Source of the DNA: Ovoidimarina sediminis
Lineage (GTDB): Bacteria; Pseudomonadota; Alphaproteobacteria; Rhodobacterales; Rhodobacteraceae
Direction: 5' to 3'
NCBI RefSeq assembly: GCF_032586175.1
Contig: NZ_JAWHTE010000001.1
Span: 124,001 to 188,000, forward strand
Length of the DNA stretch: 64,000 nt
The number at the start of each line of letters is the position of its first letter. Positions within the stretch are counted from its first letter, which is position 1. The notes beneath the pieces are model-generated. The model was not told where the DNA came from and did not search any database. It saw only the letters and a list, made by a program, of their open reading frames with translations. Below are positions 7,142 to 16,600 of this stretch, piece after piece. The position numbers were made by a program, and so were the translations under genes.

Positions 7142-8956
7142 ATGCGAACAGATTTTTTCTCCACTCTCGCCGGCGCCGCCACCGCGCTGTGCCTCTCCGT
7201 CGCGGGCGCCGCCATGGCGCAGGAGCCGGCCCATGGCATAGCTATGTATGGCGACCCCGCCCTCCCACCGGATTTTGTGTCTCTGCCGCATGCGAACCCC
7301 GACGCCCCCAAGGGCGGGCGCATCGTGCAGGGCGAGGTCGGAAGCTTCGACAGCCTCAACCCGCACATCCTGAAAGGCCGTGTGCCCTGGCAGCTACGCT
7401 TCCTGAATTACGAAAGCCTCATGGGCCGCTCCTATGGCGAGCCGTTCACGCTCTACGGCCTCCTCGCCGAATCGGTGACGACCGACGAGGCCCGCTCCTT
7501 CGTCGAATACACGATCCGCGAAGAGGCGCGATTCTCTGACGGCAGCCCGGTGACGGCGGAAGACGTGCTCTGGTCCTACGAAACCCTCGGCACCGTCGGC
7601 CACCCCCGCTACGTCGGCTCCTGGGAAAAGGTCGCCAAGGCCGAGATCACCGGCCCCCGCTCCGTCCGCTTCACCTTCTCCGAACCCGACCGCGAGCTTG
7701 CGCTCATCATGGGCATGCGCCCGATCCTGAAGAAAGCCCAGTGGGAGGGTATCGATTTCGCCGAGTCGGGGATCGACATCATCCCCATCACCACCGCGCC
7801 CTACGTGATCGACGATTACGAGGCGGGCCGCTTCGTCTCGCTCAAACGCAACCCCGATTACTGGGGCAAGGACATCCCCTTCATGCGCGGCCAGGCCAAT
7901 CTCGACGAGATCCGGATGGAATTCTACGGCGACGGCAACGTGATGTTCGAGGCGTTCAAGGCCGGCGAACTCACCACCATGCGCGAAACCAACCTCCAGA
8001 AATGGGATACGCAATACGATTTCCCCGCCGTCCAGCGCGGCGACGTGGTGAAATCGGTGATCCCGCACCAGCGCCCCTCGGGCATCACCGGGCTTGTCAT
8101 GAACACCCGCCGCCCGGTCTTCCGGGACTGGCGCGTGCGCGAGGCGATGATCCACGCCTTCAACTACGAATTCATCAACCAGACGCTGAACGGCGACACC
8201 CGCCCCCGCATCACCTCGTACTTCTCGAACTCGGTCCTCGGCATGCGCCCGGGTCCGGCAGAGGGCCGCGTGCGCGACTTCCTCGAACCTTTCGCCGACA
8301 GCCTCCTGCCCGGCGCGCTCGAGGGCTACACCCTCCCCGTCTCCGACGGCAGCGAAAGGAACCGCGCCAACATCCGCGCGGCGCTCGTGCTTCTGGAAGA
8401 GGCCGGGTGGACGGTTCAGGATGGTGTCCTGAAAAACGCCTCCGGCACCCCCTTCGCCTTCGAAATCCTGCTCCAGCAGGGCGCCAACGAACCCCAGCAG
8501 ATCGTCGATATCTACACGTCCGCGCTCGCCCGCCTCGGCATCACGCCCACGCTGTCGATCGCCGATCCCGCGCAATACAAGGAACGCACCCAGGTCTTCG
8601 ACTTCGACATGACATGGTACACCCGCGGCATGTCGCTTTCGCCGGGCAACGAACAGGCGCTCTACTGGGGATCGGAAGCCGCCGAAACCGAAGGGTCGCG
8701 CAACTGGATGGGCGTGCAAAGCCCCGCGATCGACGCGATGATCGACAGGCTTCTGAATTCCACCAGCCAGGAAGATTTCCTCGCCGCCACCCGCGCCCTC
8801 GACCGCACGCTGATCTCGGGGCGCTACGTCATCCCGATCTGGTTCGATCCGGTCGCGCGTCTTGCCCATGCCAAAGAGCTTCGCTATCCCTCGACCCTGC
8901 CGATCTATGGGGATTGGCTCGGCTTCCAGCCCGAACTCTGGTGGTATGAGGAGTAG
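7142..8956 (+). CDS. ABC transporter extracellular solute-binding protein, family 5 (YejA-like)
   Basis: The 604-residue product has a signal peptide ending near AGAAMAQEP (cleavage after AMA, about residue 28) and then the peptide-binding-protein type 2 pattern: GDPALPPDFVSLPHANPDAP, PKGGRIVQGEVGSFDSLNP, REEARFSDGSPVTAEDVLWS and EGSRNWMGVQSPAIDAMID. The opening is characteristic of the YejA branch that binds oligopeptides or microcin C-like peptides in the periplasm. Permease and ATPase genes are not next to it here, so it is an orphan binding protein or shares a transporter encoded elsewhere. An entericidin-like gene follows after 3 bp. Confidence 0.9.
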   Translation: MRTDFFSTLAGAATALCLSVAGAAMAQEPAHGIAMYGDPALPPDFVSLPHANPDAPKGGRIVQGEVGSFDSLNPHILKGRVPWQLRFLNYESLMGRSYGEPFTLYGLLAESVTTDEARSFVEYTIREEARFSDGSPVTAEDVLWSYETLGTVGHPRYVGSWEKVAKAEITGPRSVRFTFSEPDRELALIMGMRPILKKAQWEGIDFAESGIDIIPITTAPYVIDDYEAGRFVSLKRNPDYWGKDIPFMRGQANLDEIRMEFYGDGNVMFEAFKAGELTTMRETNLQKWDTQYDFPAVQRGDVVKSVIPHQRPSGITGLVMNTRRPVFRDWRVREAMIHAFNYEFINQTLNGDTRPRITSYFSNSVLGMRPGPAEGRVRDFLEPFADSLLPGALEGYTLPVSDGSERNRANIRAALVLLEEAGWTVQDGVLKNASGTPFAFEILLQQGANEPQQIVDIYTSALARLGITPTLSIADPAQYKERTQVFDFDMTWYTRGMSLSPGNEQALYWGSEAAETEGSRNWMGVQSPAIDAMIDRLLNSTSQEDFLAATRALDRTLISGRYVIPIWFDPVARLAHAKELRYPSTLPIYGDWLGFQPELWWYEE

Positions 8957-8959
8957 GCC

Positions 8960-9076
8960 ATGCTTCGTTTTCTCTTGATCGTGTTCCTCGGTTTCGCCGT
9001 GGCCGGATGCGCCACCGTCGAAGGGATGGGCGAGGATATCTCGGGCGGCGCCCGCAAGGTCCGCGCGGCCCTATGA
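8960..9076 (+). CDS. entericidin A/B-like small lipoprotein
   Basis: A 38-residue frame beginning MLRFLLIVFLGF has a lipobox VAGC with the acylated cysteine at C17, then ATVEGMGEDISGGARKVR. This is the pattern of the entericidin EcnA/EcnB family: tiny membrane lipoproteins linked in enterobacteria to a stress-phase lysis pair and common, with unclear role, in alphaproteobacteria. The ATG lies 3 bp after the stop of the peptide-binding protein, within the GAGTAGGCC that can act as its ribosome site, so they are probably co-transcribed. Confidence 0.75.
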   Translation: MLRFLLIVFLGFAVAGCATVEGMGEDISGGARKVRAAL

Positions 9077-9181
9077 CCGGGGGCCGGGCCGCCCCGGGTT
9101 AACGAAAACCGACCCGACCGATCTTATCGGATTGTTTACACCTGCCGTGCAGGCTTCCCGGCATTCCTTGGGAGGCTGCCG

Positions 9182-9418
9182 ATGACCTGGACCGATATTC
9201 AAACCGCCTGGAACGATTTCGCCGACGACATCATGGCCCACTGGCCCGAACTCCACGGCGAAAAAGTCGTCGCCATCGCCGGGGACCGGGCGGAATTTGC
9301 CCACTACCTGTCGACGTCCTACGATCTGACGCTGGCCGAGGCGGCGGATGTGATCGACACCTGGATCCGCCGGATCACCGCGAAGGTGGATGCCGCGAAA
9401 GGCGCCGCCGCCGCCTGA
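9182..9418 (+). CDS. CsbD-like (YjbJ-type) small stress protein
   Basis: The 78-residue acidic helical protein reads WTDIQTAWNDFADDIMAHW, then VVAIAGDRAEFAHYL and LAEAADVIDTWI. The spacing of W..IQ..W, the central I.GDR..F..YL and the C-terminal EA...ID.W fits the CsbD/YjbJ family of small, abundant, stress-induced proteins of unknown mechanism, although the match is divergent. A strong ribosome site (TTGGGAGGCTGCCG) precedes the ATG. A second possible reading is a lineage-specific hypothetical protein with the same helical repeat. Confidence 0.6.
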   Translation: MTWTDIQTAWNDFADDIMAHWPELHGEKVVAIAGDRAEFAHYLSTSYDLTLAEAADVIDTWIRRITAKVDAAKGAAAA

Positions 9419-9514
9419 GGCAGCCGCCGCCACCCGGATCGCATTGCCAGCGGCGCCCGCGCCGCGCGCCTCTGGCTTGCCAGCCCCGGCGATCGGGGCC
9501 ACCATCGCGCTCCC

Positions 9515-11017
9515 ATGCTGTCGATCGATGATCAGGGGCCGCCACCGGCCTGCCCCGCCCCCTTCAACCTTGCGGAATACGTGCTGGCCCCGGCCGGGGA
9601 CCGGCCCGACAAGATCGCCCTGGCCGTCTTGCGCGTCTCGGGCGCGGACCGGTGGAGTTACGCGCGCCTCTCCGCCGCCGTCACCTCCGCCGCCGCCCAT
9701 CTCGCGGCCCGGGGCATCGGCCCGGGCGACCGTGTCGCGCTGCGGCTCTCGAACAGCCCCGATCTGCCCGTCGCCTTCCTCGCCGCGGCCTGGATCGGCG
9801 CGGTTCCCGTCCTCATCCCCGAACCCTGGACGCCGCCGGAAATCGCTGCGGCCCTCGCCCTCACATCCCCCGCGCTCATCCTCAACGATCCGGCCCTCGC
9901 CCTGCCCGACCGGGCGGCCCCGATCCTCCCCATCTCGAACCTCCGCCACGACGCCCCGGCCCCGCCCCCGCACAGGGGCGACCCGAACCGCCCCGGCTAC
10001 ATCGTCTTCACCTCCGGCACCGAAGGCCGGTCGAAACCCGTCCTCCACGCCCACCGCGCGATCCACGCCCGCCGCATGATGTGGGCGGGCTGGTACGGCC
10101 TCACCCCGGATGACCGCATCCTCCACCCCGGCGCCTTCAACTGGACCTATACGCTCGGCACCGGTCTCCTCGATCCCTGGGCGGCGGGCGCCACCGCGCT
10201 GATCCCCGCGCCCGGCACCGACGCGCGCGCCCTCGCCCTCCTCCTCCGCCGCCACGACGTGACGATCTTCGCCGGCGCCCCGGCGCATTACCGCCGCCTC
10301 CTCGCATCCAGCGCGCCCCTCGATCTGCCCACCCTCCGCCACGGGCTGTCGGCGGGCGAAAAACTCTCCGACACGCTCCGCGAGGCCTGGAACGCCGCCA
10401 CCGCCCGCCCGATCTACGAAGCCTTCGGGATGAGCGAATGCTCCACCTTCCTCTCGGGCGCCCCCGGCCGCCCCGCCCCGCCGGGCACGCTCGGCCAGGC
10501 CCAGCCCGGCCGCCGCATCGCGATTCTCGACGAGGCCGGCACGCCCGCCCCGCGCGGCACCCCCGGCCGGCTGGCCATCGACGCAACCGACCCGGGCCTC
10601 ATGCTCGGCTACCTGGGCGATCCGCCGCTTGCGCGAACCGGCTGGTACGTCACCGCCGACATGGCCGAAATGTCCGAAACGGGCGCCATCACCTATCTCG
10701 GCCGCGCCGATGACATGATGAACGCCGGTGGCGTCCGCGTCAGCCCACAGGAAGTTGAAGCGGTTCTGCGCAGCTTTCCGGGCATCGACGATTGCGCCGT
10801 CATGCCGGTCACGGTAAGGGCCGAGACATCGGTGATTGCCGCATTCTTTCAAAGCGCTGCCGCCCCCGACATGGCGGCGCTCGAGGCCCACATGGCCGCC
10901 CGGCTCGCCGCCTACAAACGCCCGCGTCTTTATGAGCGTCTCGACGCGCTCCCCCGCACGGCGACCGGAAAACTCAATCGCCGCGCCCTTCGGGACGGCT
11001 GGAAGGCCAGGACATGA
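9515..11017 (+). CDS. AMP-dependent acyl-CoA ligase
   Basis: A 500-residue class I adenylate-forming enzyme. The nucleotide loop TSGTEGRSKP is at residues 166-175, followed by YEAFGMSEC (adenine-binding block), GWYVTADMAE (ribose Asp), the hinge YLGRADDMMNAGGVRVSP and the C-terminal catalytic lysine in RTATGKLNR (K486). It activates a carboxylic acid to the acyl-adenylate and then the CoA thioester; the nearest-looking branch is benzoate/acetate-type ligases, but the acid cannot be named. It is the first gene of a unit in which the next three genes all overlap by ATGA, implying coupled translation. Confidence 0.88.
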   Translation: MLSIDDQGPPPACPAPFNLAEYVLAPAGDRPDKIALAVLRVSGADRWSYARLSAAVTSAAAHLAARGIGPGDRVALRLSNSPDLPVAFLAAAWIGAVPVLIPEPWTPPEIAAALALTSPALILNDPALALPDRAAPILPISNLRHDAPAPPPHRGDPNRPGYIVFTSGTEGRSKPVLHAHRAIHARRMMWAGWYGLTPDDRILHPGAFNWTYTLGTGLLDPWAAGATALIPAPGTDARALALLLRRHDVTIFAGAPAHYRRLLASSAPLDLPTLRHGLSAGEKLSDTLREAWNAATARPIYEAFGMSECSTFLSGAPGRPAPPGTLGQAQPGRRIAILDEAGTPAPRGTPGRLAIDATDPGLMLGYLGDPPLARTGWYVTADMAEMSETGAITYLGRADDMMNAGGVRVSPQEVEAVLRSFPGIDDCAVMPVTVRAETSVIAAFFQSAAAPDMAALEAHMAARLAAYKRPRLYERLDALPRTATGKLNRRALRDGWKART

Positions 11018-11658
11018 TCAAGCTCGATATCCTTTCGGATCCGATTTGCCCCTGGTGCTATATCGGCAAGGCCAATCTCGACCGCGCGCTCGAGGCGCAC
11101 CCGGATCACCCCTTCGAAATCGAATGGCATCCGTTCCAGCTTAACCCCGACATGCCCGAAGGGGGCATGGACCGGCGCGAATACCTCGAAACGAAATTCG
11201 GCGGCCGCGACCAGGCCGTTTCGGTCTATGCCCGCATCGCCGAGGCGGCGGAAGCGGCGGGGCTCACCCTCAACTTCGAAGGCATCGCCCGCACGCCCAA
11301 CACGCTCGACGCCCACCGCCTGATCCACTGGGCCGGGCTCGAAGGGCGGCAGACGGCCGCCGTCTCCGCCCTCTTCCGCGCCTATTTCCAGGAGGGCCGC
11401 GATATCGGCGATCACGCCGTCCTCCTCGACATCGCCGAAAGCGTCGGCCTCGACCGCGCGATGATCGAACGGCTTCTCTCCAGCGACGCCGATGCCGAGG
11501 ATATCCAGGCCCGCGACGCCCACACCCGCGCCCGCGGCGTCACCGGCGTGCCCACCTTCGTCGTCGCCAATCAGCATGTCGTCCCGGGCGCCCAGCCCCC
11601 CGATCTCTGGGCCCGCGTGATCGAGGAGCTTGGGGAAAACGCCGACGGGGTCGCATGA
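11014..11658 (+). CDS. DsbA-family oxidoreductase, FrnE-like
   Basis: The 214-residue protein starts MIKLDILSDPICPWCYIGK, placing the thioredoxin-fold CPWC pair at C12-C15 without a signal peptide, as in the cytoplasmic FrnE / 2-hydroxychromene-carboxylate-isomerase-like branch of DsbA proteins. RARGVTGVPTFVV near the C-terminus is the cis-proline region of the fold. Likely role: thiol-disulfide or glutathione-dependent chemistry in the cytoplasm. Its ATG overlaps the stop of the acyl-CoA ligase gene (ATGA) with GGAAGG upstream. Confidence 0.88.
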   Translation: MIKLDILSDPICPWCYIGKANLDRALEAHPDHPFEIEWHPFQLNPDMPEGGMDRREYLETKFGGRDQAVSVYARIAEAAEAAGLTLNFEGIARTPNTLDAHRLIHWAGLEGRQTAAVSALFRAYFQEGRDIGDHAVLLDIAESVGLDRAMIERLLSSDADAEDIQARDAHTRARGVTGVPTFVVANQHVVPGAQPPDLWARVIEELGENADGVA

Positions 11659-12884
11659 CGACCGACCGCGCTCTCTCCAAGCCCGAATTCATTGCGCTGA
11701 TGGCGATGCTCTTCTCGACCATCGCGTTTTCGATCGACGCGATGCTGCCCGCGCTGCCCGAAATCGCGGCGGAACTGACGCCGGGTGCTCCGAACCTCGC
11801 GCAGCTCATCGTCACCAGCTTCGTGCTCGGCCTCGGCGTCGGCACGCTCTTCAGCGGGCCCATGGCCGATGCCTTCGGGCGGCGGCGCGTGATCGCGGGC
11901 GGTGCGCTCCTCTATATCCTCGGCGCCCTCCTCGCCTGGCAGGCGGCCTCGCTCGAACTGATCCTCGCGGCCCGCGTCCTTCAGGGGCTCGGCGCCTCGG
12001 GCCCGCGCATCGCCGCCATGGCGATCATCCGCGACAAGTTCGAAGGCCGCGAAATGGCGCAACTCGTCTCGCTGATGATGATGGTCTTCACGCTTGTCCC
12101 CGCGCTCGCCCCCGCCATGGGCGCGGGCATCATCGCGATGGCGGGCTGGCGCGCGATCTTCCTCGCCTTCATCGTGTTCTCGGCGATCTCGGTCATCTGG
12201 CTCTCGCTCCGCCAGCCCGAAACCCTCACTCTCCCGGCCCGCCGCCCGTTCCGCCCCGCGAAGCTCCGCGACGGGTTTCTCGAGGTGATCGCCAACCCCA
12301 TGGTCCGGCTCTGCCTCCTGTCGCTGATCCTCACCTTCGGCGCGCTCTTCTCGGTGCTCGTCACCGCCCAGCCGATCTTCGACGTGACCTTCGGGCAGGG
12401 CCACAAATTCCACTGGTGGTTCATGCTGATCTCGGTCATCGGCGCCATGGGCAATTTCGCCAACGCCAAGCTCGTGATGATCTGGGGCATGCGCCGCGTG
12501 GCGCTCACCGCCTTCGCGGTCCAGACCGGGGCCGCCATCCTCATGATCCTCGTCTCCCTCTCCGCCCCCTGGAACGCGCCCTGGGCGCTCTACGCCTATG
12601 TCGCCTGGGCCGCCGTCAACTTCACCGTGCTCGGCCTCACCATCGGCAACATCAACGCCATCGCCATGACGCCCATGGGGCACATGGCGGGGATGACGGC
12701 CTCGATCCTCGGCTCCATGTCGACGGTGGGGGCGGTGATCGTCGCCGTGCCGCTGGGCCTCACCTTCAACGGCACGCCGCTTTCGGTCGCGATCGGCATC
12801 GCGATCTGCGCGGGCGCGGCTTTCGTCATCGCCTCGGGTCTGAAGGATCCCGAACCAACCCCGATCAAGGAAGCCCTGCCATGA
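11655..12884 (+). CDS. MFS drug-resistance transporter, Bcr/CflA family
   Basis: The 409-residue protein has twelve hydrophobic segments. SIDAMLPALPEIAAELT in span 1, FSGPMADAFGRRRV between spans 2 and 3 and LQGLGASGPRIAAMAIIRD in span 4-5 are hallmarks of the Bcr/CflA (DHA1) exporters that expel chloramphenicol, bicyclomycin and similar compounds. The substrate here is unknown. Its start overlaps the FrnE-like gene by ATGA and its stop overlaps the peroxiredoxin-like gene in the same way. Confidence 0.88.
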   Translation: MTTDRALSKPEFIALMAMLFSTIAFSIDAMLPALPEIAAELTPGAPNLAQLIVTSFVLGLGVGTLFSGPMADAFGRRRVIAGGALLYILGALLAWQAASLELILAARVLQGLGASGPRIAAMAIIRDKFEGREMAQLVSLMMMVFTLVPALAPAMGAGIIAMAGWRAIFLAFIVFSAISVIWLSLRQPETLTLPARRPFRPAKLRDGFLEVIANPMVRLCLLSLILTFGALFSVLVTAQPIFDVTFGQGHKFHWWFMLISVIGAMGNFANAKLVMIWGMRRVALTAFAVQTGAAILMILVSLSAPWNAPWALYAYVAWAAVNFTVLGLTIGNINAIAMTPMGHMAGMTASILGSMSTVGAVIVAVPLGLTFNGTPLSVAIGIAICAGAAFVIASGLKDPEPTPIKEALP

Positions 12885-13426
12885 CCCGTCTTCTCCCGCG
12901 CCAGCCGGTGCCCGACCTCAGCCTTCCCACCACCGGGGGCGGCACCTTCACGCTGTCGGCCGATCACGGCGCGAACGGCACGATGCTGCTGTTCTACCGG
13001 GGCCTCCACTGCCCGCTCTGCCAGAAACAGCTGAAGGCGCTCGCCGCCCTCCTGCCCGAATTCGACCGCCGCGGCATCCGGCCCGTCGCGATCTCGTCGG
13101 ACGGGGCCGACCGGGCGGAGGCCATGGCAGAGGAAGTCGCGGCCCAGGGTCTCCCCATCGCCTACGACCTGCCGCTCACGGCGGCGCGCGACGACTGGGG
13201 GCTTTATACCTCCACCTCGCGCGGCAAGACGTCGATCGGGATCGAAGAGCCCGATCTCTTCATCGAACCCGCGCTCCTGCTGGTTGAGCCCGACCGCTCG
13301 CTCTACTACCTCTCGCTCCAGACGATGCCCTTCGCCCGCCCGCCCTTCGAAGACATCCTGGGCGCCATCGATTTCGCGATCGAAAAGAACTATCCGGCGC
13401 GCGGGCATTACACCGGCGATCTCTGA
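12881..13426 (+). CDS. peroxiredoxin-like (AhpC/TSA-fold) protein
   Basis: From the ATG at 12881 the product is 181 residues. It reads LPRQPVPDLSLPTTGGG and then FYRGLHCPLCQKQL, with a CPLC pair at C44 and C47 at the position of the peroxidatic cysteine of the AhpC/TSA fold. The CxxC form is typical of the redoxin-like proteins often annotated 'peroxiredoxin-like family'. It probably reduces a peroxide or acts as a thiol reductant in the cytoplasm. The ATG overlaps the stop of the MFS gene with GGAAG upstream, closing the four-gene coupled unit. Confidence 0.85.
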   Translation: MTRLLPRQPVPDLSLPTTGGGTFTLSADHGANGTMLLFYRGLHCPLCQKQLKALAALLPEFDRRGIRPVAISSDGADRAEAMAEEVAAQGLPIAYDLPLTAARDDWGLYTSTSRGKTSIGIEEPDLFIEPALLLVEPDRSLYYLSLQTMPFARPPFEDILGAIDFAIEKNYPARGHYTGDL

Positions 13427-13439
13427 TCGTCACAAACAA

Positions 13440-13612
13440 GCCGCGCAATCGCCAGACCGCGGGCTGGCGGCCCGGACGGCTGTTCGATGTGCTTTATCCC
13501 GCAGTGTCAGGGCTTCGTGGAGACGGCGCGCCCAGCCTCATCCTATCGCCAGACCGATGGGGCGGTCTGGCGATTGCGCGGCGGCTGCGCCGCTATTCGC
13601 GCTGGCCAAGGC
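13440..13612 (+). repeat. structured intergenic repeat, family I, copy A
   Basis: This gap between two convergent genes holds a 21-bp perfect inverted repeat (13440-13460 with 13562-13582). Inside are GCTTTATCCCGCA (13491-13503), a perfect 10-bp hairpin CGCCAGACCG/CGGTCTGGCG (13547-13556 with 13563-13572), and a second hairpin GCGGC-TGC-GCCGC nested in GCGC/GCGC arms with an unpaired TATTC. The same order of elements occurs at 29046-29165 and 53288-53404. Confidence 0.65.
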
Positions 13613-13637
13613 TTGGCGCTGTGGCCATTGCACGGGC

Positions 13638-16600
13638 TCACCGCCCCTGCTTCTCCGCGCCCTTCGCGAACCCCGCCAGATCCCGCGCGATCGCGAAAGC
13701 GCCCTTGATCTTGTCGCTGTCCTTCTTCCAGTCCCGCCGCACCACGATCTTGTTGTCCTTCACCTTCGCCAGCCCCCGCTGGTTCTGAATGAAAACCACC
13801 AGCCCCTGCGGATTGGGGTACTTGTCGTTGTGAAACTGGATCGTCGCGCCCTTCGGCCCGGCATCGAGCCGCGCGATCATCGCCTTCTTGCACTCCGCCT
13901 TGATCCGCACCACCAGAAGCAGCGTGTTCACTTCCTTCGGCAGCTTCCCGAACCGGTCGATCAGCTCGGCGGCGAACCCTTCCAGCTCCACCTTCGTCGT
14001 CAGATCCGACAAGCGCCGGTAAAGCCCCAGCCGCACATCCAGATCCGGCACATAATCTTCGGGGATCAGCACCGGCACGCCCAGGTTGATCACCGGCGCC
14101 CACTGCCCGTCCATCTCGGTCAGGCCCTCCATCTCGCCCGACCGGATCTTGGCGATCGCCTCCTCCAGCATCGACTGGTACAGTTCGTAGCCCACCTCGT
14201 TGATCTGCCCCGACTGTTCCTCGCCCAGAAGGTTCCCCGCCCCGCGAATGTCCAGGTCCTGGCTCGCCAGCGTGAACCCCGCCCCGAGGCTGTCAAGCGA
14301 CGACAAAACCCGAAGCCGCTTTTCGGCGGTCTGCGTCAGCTTCGCGCGCGGCTTCGTCGTGAGGTACGCATAGGCCCGCGTCTTCGACCGCCCCACGCGC
14401 CCCCGGATCTGGTAGAGCTGCGCGAGGCCATACATATCCGCCCGGTGAATGATCATCGTGTTCGCGGTCGGGATATCGAGCCCCGATTCCACGATCGTCG
14501 TCGCCAGAAGCACATCGTACTTGCCGTCATAGAAGGCGTTCATCCGGTCATCGAGCTCGCCCGCCGCCATCTGCCCATGGGCCGAGATGAAGGTGACCTC
14601 GGGCACCTCCTCGCGCAGGAATTCCTCCATCTCCGCCAGATCCGCGATCCGCGGCAAGACGAGAAACGACTGCCCGCCCCGGTAATGCTCGCGCAAAAGC
14701 GCCTCGCGGATCGTCACCGTGTCGAACTCGCTCACATAGGTCCGGATCGCCAGGCGATCGACCGGCGGCGTCCCGATGATCGACAGGTCCCGCACCCCGG
14801 TCAGCGACAGTTGCAGGGTGCGCGGAATGGGCGTCGCGGTCAGCGTCAGCACATGCACATCCGAGCGAAGCTCCTTCAGCCGCTCCTTGTGCGTCACCCC
14901 GAATCGCTGCTCCTCGTCGATGATCAGAAGGCCGAGGTCGCGAAACTTCACCTGCTTGGCCAGAACCGCATGGGTCCCGATCACGATATCGACCGTACCA
15001 TCCGCCAGCCCCTCGCGCGTCTTCGCGGCATCCCGTGCCGACACGAACCGCGACAGGGGCCGCACGTTCACCGGAAAGCCCCGGAACCGCTCCGCGAAAG
15101 TCTTGAAATGCTGCCGCGCCAGAAGCGTCGTGGGCGCGATCACCGCCACCTGCACGCCTGACATCGCGGCGACAAACGCCGCCCGCATCGCCACTTCCGT
15201 CTTGCCGAAGCCCACGTCACCGCAGATCAGCCGGTCCATCGGCGTGCCGCTCGCCAGATCGGTCATCACATCCTCGATGGCCGACAGCTGATCCTCGGTT
15301 TCCTCGTAGGGGAACCGCGCCGAAAACGCCTCCCACATCCCGTCGGGCGGCTCGAAGATGCGGCCTTTCCGCAAATGCCGCTCGGCGGCCACGCGGATCA
15401 GCCGGTCCGCGATCTCGCGGATCCGCTCTTTCAGCCGCGCCTTCTTCGCCTGCCAGGCGCCACCGCCCAGCCGGTCAAGCAGCCCCTCTTCATGGCCGTA
15501 GCGCGACAGAAGCTCGATATTCTCGACAGGCAGGTACAGCCGGTCGCCGCCCGCATATTCCAGCAGCAGGCATTCATGCGCCGCGCCAAGCGCGGTCACC
15601 ACCTCAAGCCCCTGGTACCGGCCCACCCCGTGATCGACATGCACGATCAGGTCGCCGGGGCTCAGGCTCTGGTGCTCGGTCAGGAAGTTCTCGGCCCGCC
15701 GCTTCCGCCGCGTCTTCCGGATCAGCCGGTCACCCAGCACATCCTGTTCCGATATCACCGTCAGCCGCCGGCCGGGCGCGTCCTTCAGGGGGCCTTCGAA
15801 GCCCTGCTCCAGCCCCCAGATCATCAGGTGCAGGCCCTCGGGCCCCACTTCCGTGAAATCGCGGACAGGCGTCGCCCCCACGATCTCCTGATCTTCCAGA
15901 AGGCCCTCAAGCCGCTCCCGCGCGCCCTCCGAATAGCTGGCAACAACCACCGGCCCGTCGCCCGCCTTCGCCTGAATATGCGCAGCCAGCGCACTGAAAA
16001 GGCTGATATTCTCCTGCTGCCGCTCCGGCGCGAAATCGCGCCCCAGCCGCCCGCCCGCGTCCGTCACACCGGGCCCCGTGGGCTGCGGGCTGACCGCAAG
16101 CTGCACGACGCGGGCATCGGCCACCGCCGCCATCCAGGCCGGATCGTCGAGGTACAGAAGCCCCGGCGGCACGGGCTTGTACACCGTGTCATGCTTCGAC
16201 TTCGATTTCAGCGCCTCGCGCCGCGCATCATACTGGTCGGCGATCCCCTCCCACCGCGACAGGCGCTGCGCCGTGATCTGGTCGTCCAGAACCACCGTCG
16301 CGCCGTCGAGATAGTCGAACACCGTCTCGAGCTTTTCGTGAAAGAACGGCAGCCAGTGCTCGGCGCCCGCATGTTTCCGCCCCGCGCTCACCGCCTCGTA
16401 AAGCGGGTCGTCGGTGCCGGCGGAACCGAACTCGGCCCGGTAATTCTGCCGAAACCGCGTCACCGCCGCCTCGTCGAGGATCACCTCGCTCACCGGCGCC
16501 AGTTCCACCCTTTGAAGCGCCTCGGTCGTCCGCTGGCTGCCCGGGTCGAACCGCCGCGCGCCGTCCAGCACATCGCCGAACAGATCCAGCCGCACCGGCC

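Noticed and set aside
6979..7368. Minus-strand frame of 129 codons over the start of the peptide-binding protein gene
   Set aside because: Overlaps a strong coding start, has no ribosome site, and the minus-strand signals there fit a short RNA instead.
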